Positions 1 through 10,967 of a stretch of 64,000 nt of DNA are shown here, in pieces. This stretch comes from Peromyscus leucopus. Taxonomy: Eukaryota; Chordata; Mammalia; Rodentia; Cricetidae. The notes under the pieces are model-generated. The model did not search any database, was not told the origin of the DNA, and saw only the letters and a list, made by a program, of their open reading frames with translations. The stretch's first letter is position 1, and the number at the start of each line of letters is the position of its first letter. Both the position numbers and the translations under genes were made by a program. The DNA lies in assembly GCF_004664715.2 (NCBI RefSeq), contig NC_051071.1, forward strand, positions 7,095,231 through 7,159,230, in the 5' to 3' direction.

Positions 1-894
1 GTTTTTTAGTTTAATGTCTGATTAAAAGCCATTATTGATAGATGTGACCATTTACAATTAGGGACAATCATAAGCAGTTTGGTATTATAAATCTAATGAG
101 GTTCTCACAAGAATTAATTATCCACCAGAGGCCTTTGAACCTTACACATACTCTTTGCATGAGATGCGCATGAACGCATTTGGAAATTATTAAAACAGCA
201 ACACAATGTTTCAATATTGAGTTAAATCTAAAGAGACAAAATTGAAGAAGTAAAACCTATAAATTTTTGTTATGCACTACTAAATAGCAATGGTAATTCT
301 GCTATTAAAACTTACAATCAATATTTATATTTACAGTTGAGTATTAAAACATTAAAATATTCATATAACAGGAATTCAACAATATAGCACAATGATATAG
401 TAGCATTGCTGGATTTGGGAAGAAATGCTTCCAACTGATATCACTTGCCTCCCAAAGACAACTATAAGAAGGTCAACTTTTTAATAGAAAAGTCCCAATT
501 ATCTATGGGGAAATTAATACTCTCATTAATTTCTGGTACAGAAAAATCTAGAGACTGAAATAGAAATTCCCAGGTGCAATGAGATGAGATCCTGTAGAAA
601 TGACAAGTTGTTCATCAGTCATGGAACTAGGTGTGCTTTTGATAAAGATATCTTTTGTCTGAGTATTTTCTAGAAGTTTCATTTATCCTTGAGAAAACAG
701 ACCGCTTCATTAATGGGATGGGATGTGTAGTGATTTTAGAGTACATTTGGTGGCATTTACAAATCATTTGTCCTAAGTTGGGATCTATTCCCAATGTGCT
801 CATTAAATATCATTGTTGATGTCCATTACAATAACATGCTTTTCTCCAAAATATCTAATTTTGTTTATAGTCTATCATTTGTGGTTAATTCACT
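1..894. other. Unrecognised AT-rich intergenic DNA
   Basis: I see no open frame of note, no SINE or LINE consensus and no simple repeat here. The sequence is AT-rich and looks like ordinary diverged intergenic DNA. Very old repeats below visual recognition cannot be excluded. Confidence 0.5.
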
Positions 895-3800
895 TTAATA
901 TATTTTAACATTTTTACTCTCATATATTATATTCCAATGACATTTTTCCCTCCATTTCCTTAACCTAGCTTCTCCCTACATCCCCTCTCCCCCAGATTCA
1001 CCTACTTAGCCTCCCCTCAGAAAAGAGGAGGGCTACCAGGGGCATCTAATAACATGGGATAACAAGCTACAATAAGACCAGGAACATAAATACCATCATA
1101 TAATTGCTGGACCAGAGACCCCAGCAGGAGGAGAAGGGTCACACAAGTAAGCAAAAGAGTCAGGGGCACCTATGTTCCTACTGTCAGGAATCCCACATAA
1201 ACACCAAACTACTCAGCCATAACATATATGCAGAGGAACTGTGTCAGACCCCAACAGACTCCCTGATCTCTGTGAGCCGCAATGAACCCCAGTCAGTTGA
1301 TGCTATATGCCATGTTTCCTTGGTATCCCTGACCCTCTGATTCCTCTGATCCTTCCTTCCCCACCTTCAGAGGAACCCCCAAGCTCTGCCTAACGTTTGG
1401 CTGTGGCACGCTGCATCTGCTTCCATCAGTTGCTAGATGAAGTCTCTCTGGTCTTTGATGATGATTCTGCAAGGCTTTGGTTCCAGAACAAGTAGGACAA
1501 ATTGTAGATTGAAGATTTTGAGACTGGGTTGATGTACCAATACCCCCACTTGAGACTTTTCCTGGTTATAGATGATGGCCCATTCAGGCCCTATGTCCCC
1601 AATTTCTAAGAGTCTTTGCTAGGATTACTCATGTAGATTCCATTATACTAGGCTTCCAACATGCCTTCCAATTCTAGTCATTTCTCCCAATATTTTCTCC
1701 TTCCCCCATACCTGATCTCTACTATTCCCAATGCCATGTACCCCCAGTCCACCCACAAAATCAATTCCATTTTCCCTTCTTAGGGAGATTCTTGTGTCTT
1801 CCATGTCAGAATTATCTTTTACTTTACAACTAATATCTACTTGTAAATGAGTAAATATCATATTTGTATTTTTGGGTAGGACTGGATTACCTTACTCAGG
1901 ATGACTTTTACTATTTCCATCCATTTGTCTGAAAATTTCATGATGTCATTGTTTGACAGCTGAGTAATACTCAGTTGTGCAAATGTATCACATTTTCTTT
2001 ATATATTCTTTGGTTGAGAGATATCTAGGTTGCTGCCACTTTTGGGATATTATGAATAAAATTTCTATAAACATAGGTGAGTAAATATCCTTGTGATAAG
2101 ATGGAATATCCTTTGAGTATATGCCGACAAGTGGTTTAGCTAGGTCTTGAGGTAGATCAATTCCCAATTTTCTGAGAAACCACTGTATTGATTTCCAAAG
2201 TAGCTGTGTAAGTTTTCACTCCCACCAGCAGTGAAGGGGTGTACACTTTGTTCCAAATCCTCCCCAGCATGAGTTGTCATTTGAGTTTTTTATCTTAGCC
2301 ATTCTGACAAGTATAAGATGGAATCAAAGTTATTTTGATTTGCATTTTCCTGATGGCTAAGGATGTTGAACATTTCTTTAAGTGTTTCTTGACCATTTGA
2401 AATTCCTCTGTTTAGAATTCTCTTTTTAGATGTGTACCCTATTTTTAATTGGATTATTTAATTTGTTGATATCTAGTTTCTTGAATTCTTTATATATTTT
2501 GGATATTAGTTTTCTGTGAGATGTGGGGTTGGTGAAAAATCTTTTACCATTCTGTAGGCTGCTGTTTTGTCCTAGTGATGGTGTCCTTTGCCTTAGAGAA
2601 GGTTTTCAGTTTCATGAGGTCCCATTTATTAATTGTTTATCTTAGTGCCTGAACTATTAGTGTTCTATTTAGGAATTGCCTCCTGTGCCAATGCTTTCAC
2701 GGTTATTTTGCACCTTCTCTTCTATAAGTTCAGTATATCTGGATTTATGTTGAGGTCTTTTATTCACATGGACTTGAGTTTGGGGAAGAGTGATAGACGT
2801 GGATATATTTGCATTCTTCTACCTGCCATCACTCATAGAGAACTACACCATTTGTTGAAGATGCTTTCTTTTTCCATTGCATATTTCTGGCTTCTTTATC
2901 AAAAATCAGGTGTCCATAGGTGTGTGGATTTATGTCTGAGACTTCAATTCAATTCCATTGATCCACCTGTCTGTTTGTCTGCCTATACCATGTGGATTTT
3001 ATTACTACATCTCTGCATTACAGCTTGAAATCAGGGATGGTGATACCTCTGCAAGTTCTTTCATTGTATAAAATTGTTTTAGCTATCCTGGTTAGTTTGT
3101 TTGTTTGTTTTTCCATATGAAGTTAAGTTTTGTTTTTTCAAGGTCTGGGATTTTGATGGGAATTGCCTTGAATCTGTACATTGCTTTTGTAGAATGACCA
3201 TTTTTACTATGTCAATTTTGCTGATCAATGAGGATAGATCTTTTCATTTACTGATATCTTCTTCAATTTCCTTCTTCAAAGATTTGAGGTTCTTATCATA
3301 CAGGTCTCTGGCTATTGTGAAGGGTGTTGTTCCCTTGATTTCTTTCTCAGCCCATTTGTCATTTCTGTATAGGATGGATACTGATTTTTTTTAAGTTAAT
3401 CTTGTATCCAGCCACTTCACTGAAGGTGTTTACTAACTGTAGAAGTGTCCTGGTAGTATTTTTGGTGTTGTTTAAGTATACTATCATATCATTTGCAAAT
3501 AATGATACTTTGATATTTTCCTTTCCAATCTATATCCCCTTGATCTCCTTCAGTTATTTTACTACTCTAGATAGAACGTCAAGTACTGTATGGAGTAGAT
3601 ATGCATAGAGTGGACAGCCTTGTCTTGTTTTTTAGTGAAATTGTTTTGAGTTTTCTCTCCATTTACTTTGATGTTGGCTATATGCTTGCTCTAAATTGAT
3701 ATTAGAATAGCTGTACCAGTTTGCTTCTTGTCCATTTGCTATTAAAATATTTTTCTAATGCTTTACTCTGAGGTAATGTCTGTCTTGATATTGAGGTATA

Positions 3801-3946
3801 TATCTTTTATGTAGCAGAAGGACAAATCCTGCTTTGGTATCCATTTTGTTAGCTGGTATCTTTTTATTGGGAAATTGAGTCCCTCCATAGTGAGGGATAT
3901 TAATGACTAATGATTGTTTATTTCTGTTATTTTATTGATGTTGTTT
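895..3946 (-). mobile_element. L1 LINE, 5'-truncated, antisense
   Basis: Read on the minus strand this is the 3' half of a rodent L1. The pyrimidine-rich left part (about 895-1860) is the complement of the G-rich L1 3' UTR, and the rest is the C-terminal part of ORF2. Several L1 phrases are readable in antisense, including the block around 1960-2060 (lone-codon rich, complement of 'cagctgagtaatact...') and the complement of the RT region at 2250-2350. Stops and indels in all frames show it is dead. It ends abruptly in a (TG)n array at 3949, so the 5' breakpoint lies in or next to that array. I found no TSD. Confidence 0.9.
1861..3946 (-). pseudogene. L1 ORF2 C-terminal remnant
   Basis: This part of the L1 corresponds to ORF2 downstream of the RT core, including the Cys-rich C-terminal region, on the minus strand. 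In an active L1 this protein supplies endonuclease and reverse transcriptase; this copy lacks the endonuclease and most of RT and is broken by multiple stops. Plus-strand frames at 2633-3028, 3101-3394 and 3402-3608 are antisense shadows of it and should not be called genes. Confidence 0.8.
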
Positions 3947-3948
3947 TT

Positions 3949-3967
3949 GGTGTGTGTGGGTGGGTGG

Positions 3968-4004
<37 letters not shown>

Positions 4005-4018
4005 TGTGTGTGTGTGTG
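3949..4018. repeat. (TG)n microsatellite, with GGTG and GAG interruptions
   Basis: A 70 bp TG-rich array starts with TGGG units and continues as nearly pure TG. It sits exactly at the 5' truncation point of the antisense L1. Confidence 0.95.
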
Positions 4019-4394
4019 ATGGGCTCCAACTCCATTTATCCTATCTTGGTGGGGAGGGGAAACACTAGAGCCCAGGAAGAGCCAAAGGCAAATCCCAAGT
4101 GGCTCATGAGTATGACAGAAAAGACCTTCCATGAGTCAGCTTTAGTGAGGCAGATCAGTTTATTGAAGACTGTAGAACAATTTATATATCATAGGTCAAG
4201 TAGAGAAAGGAGGATGGATGAACAAGGGAGGGAATGCACCTAATATACCAGAGCACAGGAAAAAGATGAGAGCTTGTGTCCTGAGTCACACAGTGTTTGC
4301 AGGGAGCTTTTGTGCCAGGTCATCCTGCAAATAAGATCGGGCATCTGGGCCTAGAGAAACTCTACAAATAGGTGGAGAGGGAGTCCTGCTGCAA
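4019..4394. other. Unclassified, possibly LTR-retrotransposon-derived
   Basis: The segment contains AGTTTATTGAAG, the complement of an AATAAA-type poly(A) signal and typical of antisense rodent LTRs. I cannot match it to the other LTR families in this window, and no paired end is visible. Confidence 0.3.
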
Positions 4395-4508
4395 AGGAAG
4401 TCCTCTTTATTACTCTGAGTTACAGACAGTTATCAGATGTCATGTGGGAGCTGGGAATCAAATTTGGGTCCCCTTGAAGAGCAGTCAGTGGTTGAGTAAC
4501 TGCTGAGC
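4395..4508 (-). mobile_element. B2/B3-type SINE fragment, antisense
   Basis: The complement of the tRNA-derived B2 head is readable: a GAGCTGGGAATCAAATT-like B box followed by AAGAGCAGTCAGTG and CTGCTGAGC. This is the reverse of the usual 'gctcagtggttaagagc...' promoter region. The 3' tail of the SINE lies to the left and is diverged. Confidence 0.75.
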
Positions 4509-4965
4509 TGTCAAAGACCAGCTTTGGTCCAGGTTCAGGTCCCAAAGGGATGTGTGGAGTCAGTGGGGCAGGGCAGGAGTGAGAGGGAATACACAATCTG
4601 AGTGTGAAAGTGTGAATCAGAATGGCTGCCAGTATTATTTATTGAGAAAAGATTACACCTTTTATACTTTAGAGTTGCACATTAGGATACAATGGGAGAA
4701 AGAGGGCATGTGAGCTGAGGTGTGGATTGAGGTAAGGAGCTGAGGAATCTAGCACTGACCTTGACGATAGGCACCAGTCATATGTTAATGAAGGGCCACA
4801 AGTTCCTCCTGCCAGAGATAAGGAGAGACTGTTTTAGCAAGTGGGAACTTTCCTAAGCCCCGAGGGAACGGAGGACATTATCCAAATGCCTGACCTTGGG
4901 AAAAGGACTTGTGCGGACCTGTACCTGCACTGCGATTTAAGAGCAATTTTCAACCCTCAAGGTGA
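4509..4965 (-). mobile_element. Probable LTR, antisense
   Basis: It begins TGTCAAAGACC directly after the SINE head and includes TATTTATTGAG (complement of a poly(A) signal) and TTTTATACTTTAG (complement of a TATA-like box), with internal-type sequence on its right. This resembles an antisense rodent ERV LTR. The right boundary is uncertain because the terminal CA complement is not clear. Confidence 0.5.
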
Positions 4966-5329
4966 TAATCAGTGAGTTGTTTCTTAAATGTGTCCCTTTG
5001 TGGCATAGTCCTAAAATATGAGGCCATTGCCCTCATGCTCCCAAAAGGGAAGCTCCTAATGTCTTCCTCTTTCCCCATTATACATACCATTCTGATTTCT
5101 CTACACTTATTAGCTGAACTCTTGCCCTTAATGACCTCGGGTTCTGGATCTGAACTGTAGGCACATCATCCTTGGGATCAGGTGTGTCTCCTAAATCTCT
5201 AACTTTGTTGTTCTTGGTGCAATTAGGAGGGCACGGTGGGATTTCTGGTTCCATGGTGGTGGGTATCTTTTTCCAAAAAATTACTTTATTTGGAGAGGCT
5301 GCCATTGTACACATTTTTATTCTATTCAT
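4966..5329 (-). pseudogene. ERV-like 3' internal fragment with an 83-codon frame
   Basis: To the right of the probable LTR, the minus strand has a proline- and charge-rich frame (5078-5329, 83 codons) followed toward the LTR by a purine-rich stretch (complement of CTTCCTCTTTCCCC, 5060-5075) that could be a polypurine tract. Position next to an LTR suggests the end of a retroviral internal region, but I cannot assign the frame to gag, pol or env. Confidence 0.3.
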
Positions 5330-5365
5330 TTCACATGTGCTGTATTAGCCAGTCTATCTTTGTAA

Positions 5366-5412
5366 TGTATGTGTGTGTGTGTGTGTGTGTATTTGTATAT
5401 ATGTGTATATAT
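5366..5412. repeat. (TG)n/(TATG)n microsatellite
   Basis: About 22 bp of pure TG is followed by TATATGTG variants. With the array at 5480-5524 it forms a loose TG...AC inverted pair about 70 bp apart. Confidence 0.9.
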
Positions 5413-5479
5413 GAAGTGATAATCCACATTTGAGAGATAACAGATAATATCTGCCTTTATGAACTTGGGTTATGTCACA

Positions 5480-5524
5480 TGTGTGTATGTGTGTGTTTAC
5501 ATACACACACACACACACACATAT
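5480..5524. repeat. TG/AC microsatellite
   Basis: GTGTGTATGTGTGTG is followed a few bases later by a run of (AC)n and then ATATAT. Confidence 0.9.
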
Positions 5525-5630
5525 ATGATGGCTATGTTTCATTTTTGTAGAGGTAAATAAAATTCAATTGAGTGTGTGGATCATATTTTTCTTATCTATT
5601 CATTGTTGATGAACATTTATTTGCTGTTGT

Positions 5631-6129
5631 AAATAAAGTAGCAATAAAAGCAATGAACTTAGTTGCAGCTCTCTGTAGAATGTAGAATCCTTTTTGAATG
5701 TAGAATCCTTTGGGTATACACTGAGGAATAGTATATCTGGGTCATATGTTAGTTCTATGTTTTGATTTTTGCGGAACCTACAGCCTGGGTTTCCATAGTG
5801 ACAGTACCAGTTTATCCTTCTATCAACAGTAAACCCAGGTTACTGTTCCCTCCATCTTCCCCAGCATTGCTATCATTTATTTTCCAGATGGACATTAAGA
5901 GTGGGATTAGCTTGATCTGGAGGCGGTGGAAATGGGGGGTGGGCTGGGGGGAAGGGGAGGGGGGCAGGAAGGGAGAGAACAAGGGAATCAGTGGCTATTA
6001 TGTAGAACTGAATAGTATTGTAAAATAAATAAAAAAATTTTAAAAAAAGTGGGATTAGGTAGCATCTCAAAATTTTCATTTTCCTGATGCCTAATGCTGT
6101 GTAACACTTTTTAAAATGTTGGCCATTTA

Positions 6130-6138
<9 letters not shown>
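5631..6138. repeat. 508 bp direct repeat, left copy
   Basis: It runs from AAATAAAGTAGC to GGCCATTTATATATTTTT and is repeated at 6529-7037 with an offset of 898-899. The copies look identical except in a G-rich run near 5942-5970 and an A/T run near 6030-6048. The next base on the right is the poly(T) of the retrocopy, so this copy behaves like one half of a very long TSD. Confidence 0.95.
5911..6047 (+). mobile_element. Very short L1 3'-end insertion with TSD
   Basis: About 137 bp of the G-rich L1 3' UTR end (pattern GGAGAGAACAAGGGAATC, then GTGGCT...ATGTA and an A-rich tail) lies inside the old L1. It is flanked by agtgggattag at 5900-5910 and 6048-6058. It is present in both copies of the 508 bp repeat, so it predates that duplication. 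Confidence 0.85.
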
Positions 6139-6177
<39 letters not shown>

Positions 6178-6443
6178 CTTGAATATATTTTATTACACAC
6201 AATGTTTAGTACACCTTAAATGTTTCTTTCTTACAAACTATGTATAGAAAATTTTTATATATCTATTTTTATCTATGTATTCATCCCATCATAATCTTAT
6301 TTCATTTGGGAAATTAAATTTTTATAAAACATAGAGGAATTATCCCAAGTAAGTTAATTCCACAATGAATATTAAATTTCTATTCACATAAAAAGAATCA
6401 TTCACATAACTATCAATTTATTTATTCAATGAATGTAGGATAT
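6134..6443 (-). pseudogene. Retrocopied transcript 3' part (poly(A)-tailed)
   Basis: On the minus strand this is about 270 bp of AT-rich sequence ending in an AATAAA signal (complement at 6189-6194) and, about 17 bases later, a 39-base A run (plus-strand T at 6134-6172). That is the layout of a processed, reverse-transcribed mRNA 3' end. Its 5' side continues directly into the LTR piece at 6444-6530, so the source transcript seems to have run out of an LTR into flanking DNA. I do not recognise a coding region or source gene. Confidence 0.7.
6189..6194 (-). promoter_or_regulatory. Poly(A) signal of the retrocopied transcript
   Basis: TTTATT on the plus strand is AATAAA on the minus strand, placed about 17 bases before the start of the A tail, the usual spacing for cleavage and polyadenylation. 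Confidence 0.7.
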
Positions 6444-6530
6444 TGTAGATGTAACCAACCATCTTATTAAAATAAAAAACACAGAACCAATGTAAAAAAG
6501 AAAGCCGAAAGGTCAGAGCTCAGAGCTAAA
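6444..6530 (-). mobile_element. Family I LTR, 3' terminal piece
   Basis: The plus-strand start TGTAGATGTAACCAACC is the complement of the LTR 3' end (GGTTACATCTACA). The piece matches the last about 87 bases of the LTRs at 29309-29730 and 49309-49762. It stops where the right copy of the 508 bp repeat begins. It forms the 5' end of the retrocopied transcript. Confidence 0.85.
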
Positions 6531-7037
6531 ATAAAGTAGCAATAAAAGCAATGAACTTAGTTGCAGCTCTCTGTAGAATGTAGAATCCTTTTTGAATGTA
6601 GAATCCTTTGGGTATACACTGAGGAATAGTATATCTGGGTCATATGTTAGTTCTATGTTTTGATTTTTGCGGAACCTACAGCCTGGGTTTCCATAGTGAC
6701 AGTACCAGTTTATCCTTCTATCAACAGTAAACCCAGGTTACTGTTCCCTCCATCTTCCCCAGCATTGCTATCATTTATTTTCCAGATGGACATTAAGAGT
6801 GGGATTAGCTTGATCTGGAGGCGGTGGAAATGGGGGGTGGGCTGGGGGGGGGGGGGGAAGGAAGGGAGAGAACAAGGGAATCAGTGGCTATTATGTAGAA
6901 CTGAATAGTATTGTAAAATAAATAAAAAAAAATAAAATAAAAAAAAAGTGGGATTAGGTAGCATCTCAAAATTTTCATTTTCCTGATGCCTAATGCTGTG
7001 TAACACTTTTTAAAATGTTGGCCATTTATATATTTTT
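6529..7037. repeat. 508 bp direct repeat, right copy
   Basis: Second copy of 5631-6138. At its right end the old L1 continues normally (TTTTTGAGAATTCTG), so the original locus reads through this junction. The insert plus one repeat copy is the added material. Confidence 0.95.
6810..6946 (+). mobile_element. Very short L1 3'-end insertion (duplicate)
   Basis: Duplicate of the 5911-6047 element inside the right repeat copy. The G-run has drifted to a long uninterrupted G tract and the A-rich tail has an extra AAATAAAATA-type unit. These are the main visible differences between the repeat copies. Confidence 0.85.
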
Positions 7038-7230
7038 GAGAATTCTGTTTCATTCATTACTCCATTTACTGATTAGGCTATTGTTCTTATTCATTTTTTT
7101 TTTCCTGTGTGTTCTAGGTTTAATCCTCTGTCAGATATGTAACAAGCAAATACTTTCCCCATTCTTTGGGATGCCTCTTCAGTCAACTTACGTTCTCTTT
7201 ACTGTATCAAAGCTTTTGAATATTATTGGG

Positions 7231-8739
7231 CCTTATATGTTTATTCTTGTCACCATGTCCAGAATAATTAAAATCTTCTACAGAAAATATTTTTAAACTC
7301 TACATTCACATTTCTCTAGTTTGTATCATGTTCCATTTTCTTGTTTCATAGTCTTGTATAGAATATTATTTACTTTCTTCTTATTCCTTTTAGTTTTTGA
7401 CAGAACTCTGTAAGTTATGTCAGTTTTCTCTTGTGTTCCATTAACATACATCATTGTCATGGGGTCATTTAAAAGATTATTTCTAGCTCAGTTCTAAAAA
7501 TAGGCCAGTCAGACATCAGCACACAGACAGTTGTCTGGTCTCTGCCTTGTACTTTTCCTGTAATTATACCCTGGAGGAAGGACAGGTTTGACTCAACAGA
7601 ATAAAATCTACCCACTGTCATCAGACTGTCCCCTTCTGGCCTTCAGTGAACAGATCTAGTGTTTACATGGAGCCTCACTGGCCTCTGTCTGCTCGTGATT
7701 CTGAATTAAAAATATCTACAGTGACCATTTCTTTTTCTGAAACTTCACTAAAATTTTAATTTGTTTTTTCAAAAACAAAATGTCGATTGAACTTCAACTT
7801 TCTAGAAGAGAAGAATTAATTATTATACTTATTTATAAATTATATTGGGTTTATAATTCATTATCAGTTTTTGTTCATGTTATAAATGATAAATCTTGGC
7901 TCATGTAATAGATGGTCATGGTATATAACCAACACCATATCTAAACACCACGATTATTTAATTTTTAGCTATAAGATCTCAATAGCATTAAACTGCTTTA
8001 CAGCTTGAACTCAACAAAATCCACCAAAATAAAATTGAAAAAAAAAATATCAATCAAAGCCAGTGATATTTTAAAACATTGCCCTCTTTAAAGAAAAACA
8101 CATTTAGACAGGTCATAAACTTTTGAAAAAGCATTTCAAAATGAATTAAATATTGTGACTCAGTCTAAAGAAACTATAAACTTACATGTTTATTTTCATG
8201 TTATTTGGCTAATGTCTTTCATTAAAGAGTTAGTGACATTGCTTTTGACTAAAATTTTCTTACTAACTGCATATTAAATGGGATCTATTTCTGACTTATG
8301 CTTATAGCTTTCATTTGTATTCAAAGTAAAAAAAATTACACAAGAATAAACATTGCTATTTTATGTAAAAAGTAAAATAGCATGTTGAAAAATAATGGTA
8401 AGCAAAACATAACATTTGAAAATAAAAAGGAAATTGCACACATTTACAGGTTGCAAATAATATTGTATTCTGGTAACTGACTCATAATCAACATAGAAAA
8501 TACTTTTGTGAATATTTATAACTTTTCTAATAATATTTTTCAAATATAGGGTCAGAATTGAGTGCTTGGCTTCACAATCTGCAAAGGAATACAAGACTTG
8601 ATTATCCACATGATATCATTTGTAAGGAAAAATGCATTTTCTTTTACATCAATGGCACATTTTTTATTTTATTTCTTTATAGCAAGATTCTTTCTATCTA
8701 GCTCAAGCTCTAAAGAGTAAAAGAGAGCTGATTGTCCAT
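7231..8739. other. Unrecognised, AT-rich intergenic DNA
   Basis: I see no coding frame or repeat I can name. The block 7490-7710 is less AT-rich and could be an old repeat, but I cannot identify it. Confidence 0.4.
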
Positions 8740-9789
8740 AGCTCCAGCAGCTTTACTGAAGGCAGGCTTGTCCTTGTGACCCCAAGTAGGACACCGCCCA
8801 CCACCCACTAAACCCCTTTAAGCCTGACCAACATCCTCAGAGTGCACACCATCTCCTGGGATCCATATCCTGAACTATAACTTCAGAAGATACTTCTGCT
8901 TTATGGGAAGCAAGGCTGGATTTAGAGTCCTGGGCCCCCAAACCCCAGGGGAGACACACTACTGTACCTGAAGACTCACTAGTCGCCAAAACCCTTGGCC
9001 ACTTAGGCCAGAAGACCAGAGATGAAAGAAAAAACCAATAAACAAAATACTCATTTAACAAAGACAAATGCAAGAATCAATACCTAGACCTATAATCATT
9101 CTGAATCCAGATGCCTAACTGCCAGTGTAAGAACCCAAATGATAATAGAAAGGAATGTGGCACCACCAGAAACAAACTATCCAATGATAGCAAAACCAGA
9201 ATCATCCAGTGCATCTGAAGCACAAGAAAACAACTTAAAAATACCTTTATGAAGATGATAAAGATCCCTAAAGAGGAAATAAAAAAAATCTCTTCAAGAA
9301 ATTGAGGGAAAGACAAACAAACGAATGAATGAATGAAATCAATAAACCCCTGAAAGAAAGCCAAGGGAGAAAATGGTTGAAGGAAACAGTTTAAGACATG
9401 AAAATTGAAATAGAAACAATAAATAAAATACAAATGGAGCATCTTGGCAATGGAAAGTCTGGGTAAGTGATCAGGAATTACAGATGCAAACATCACCAGC
9501 AGGCTACAAGAGATGGAAGAGAGACTCTCAGGCGTTGAAGACACATAGAGAAAATAGTCTCATCTATCAAAGAAAATGTTAAATTTAAAAAAATTCCTAA
9601 CACATAACATCCAAGAAATCTGAGACACTATGAAAAGACCAAACCTAAGAATAATAGAAATGGAAGAAGTATCCCAGCTAAAAAACCCAGAGACTGTATT
9701 TCACAAAATCATAGAAGACAAATTTCCCAACCTAAAGAAGGACAAATCTATGAAGGTTCAAGAAGTTTACAGAACACTATGAATCCCAC
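8740..9789 (+). mobile_element. L1-B: 5' UTR end and ORF1 5' part
   Basis: A sense-strand rodent L1 starts here. The C-rich 5' UTR (about 8740-9030) is followed by ORF1-like A-rich sequence with the GAGATGGAAGAGAGACTCTC-type coiled-coil region near 9510. ORF1 encodes the RNA-binding trimeric L1 protein; here it is broken by stops. The element is interrupted at 9790 by an LTR and resumes at about 10201. Confidence 0.85.
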
Positions 9790-10200
9790 TGTAGGAGAAT
9801 AAGACCACTGCCACAATGTAAAACCAAATGAAAGCAAATTTTAATTAAATACTAGCCAGGTGCATGAGCTCTGGCCAGGTCTATCTCTAGGAAATGGCCC
9901 CCAGTCATGGTTTGCAACATTTTAAGTATTTCCTATCAGGTCCAATCAGGCAAGCATACATCCTGACGTATTTCCTGCACTGAACATCCCACTCACATGT
10001 GATCAAGCACATCCAGTCAAGATGGGTCAAACATACTTGTCTAGGGAAGTGAACACATGTGGCTTTCTATCTCCTATAAACAATAGCATGTCAGAAACTA
10101 TCTGTCCTTGAGCAAGGTGCTTGTTGTTCAGAGGCATTTTTGTTTCATGGATTTCATAGGCATAGCAAGTACAACTAAAAGTATAACTTTGGCTCTCACA
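9790..10200 (-). mobile_element. Family III solo LTR, antisense, inside L1-B
   Basis: It begins TGTAGGAG and ends near GGCTCTCACA. It shares with 52547-52959 and 63536-63990 the ATTAAATACTAGCC-type block, a CCAATCAG box, the CATGTGATCAAGCACATCC block and the AACTATCTGTCCTTGAGCAA block. The L1 ORF1 reading resumes on its right. I see no convincing TSD. Confidence 0.8.
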
Positions 10201-10610
10201 ACAACAAATAGATTGATTGGAAAAGAAAATCATCTCACCACATAATAATCAAAATACCCATCATTCAGAAAAAAGAAAGAATGTTAAAAGCGGTAAGGGA
10301 AAAGATCCAAGTAATATATAAAGATAGACCTATTATAATCATACCTGACTTCTCAACAAAGACCATGAAATCGAGAAGGGTCTGAACTGATGTCTTACAG
10401 ACTCTAAGAGAACACAGATGCCAGTCCAGACTATTATACTTAGCAAAACTGTCAATAACCATAGATGAAGAAAACAAGATATTTCATAACAAAGTCAAAT
10501 TTAAACACTATCTATCCCCAAATTCAGCCCTACTAAAGGTATTAAAAGGAAAATTCCAAGCCCTGGAAGTTAAGTACATACACACAAACACATCAGCAAA
10601 ACCAAAAGAA

Positions 10611-10615
<5 letters not shown>
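10201..10615 (+). mobile_element. L1-B: ORF1 3' part
   Basis: ORF1 sequence resumes: ACATAATAATCAAAATACCC, then AGCGGTAAGGGAAAA and the segment around AGAGAACACAGATGCCAG. It runs into an (AC)n array at 10616. Frames are broken. Confidence 0.85.

Positions 10616-10666
<51 letters not shown>
10616..10666. repeat. (AC)n microsatellite
   Basis: About 50 bp of near-pure AC between L1 ORF1 and the late endonuclease region. It marks the site of an internal L1 deletion. Confidence 0.95.
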
Positions 10667-10672
<6 letters not shown>

Positions 10673-10967
10673 TTACTACCATGAGTACCTCATGGAACTT
10701 TCTCCAAAATTGACCATATACTCAATCCAAAAGTAAATATAAAAAAAAATTGAAATAACTCCCTGTATTTTATCAGATCACTGTGAATTAAAGCTGAATT
10801 TCAACAATCACAAAAACAATGGAAAGCCTATAAACTCATGGAAACTGAACATTTCTCAACTGAATTACCACAAAAGATGGAAAGATCTCCCTTTCTCATG
10901 GATTGGTAGGATTAACATAGTAAAAAGGGCAATCTTACCAAATGCCATCTGCAGATTCAATGCAATT

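Larger units (their letters stand above)
5560..7230 (-). mobile_element. Old L1 3' region, antisense, internally duplicated
   Basis: Antisense L1 ORF2/3' sequence is recognisable on both sides of the insert: the ATTCATTGTTGATGAACAT type block, the GGGTATACACTGAGGAATAGT block, the CAACAGTAAACCC block, and the post-ORF2 block around 7038-7210. It is more diverged than the other L1s here. It was split by the duplication and insertion event described separately. Confidence 0.75.

Noticed and set aside
2633..3028. 131-codon plus-strand frame with hydrophobic segments
   Set aside because: It is the antisense of L1 ORF2; the hydrophobic look comes from T-rich antisense codons.
3949..5524. Possible CRISPR-like or satellite array from repeated TG/AC blocks
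   Set aside because: These are ordinary dinucleotide microsatellites without spacers or regular units.
9077..9544. 155-codon minus-strand frame that looks like a membrane protein
   Set aside because: It is the antisense of L1-B ORF1; A-rich sense codons become Phe/Leu/Ser codons.
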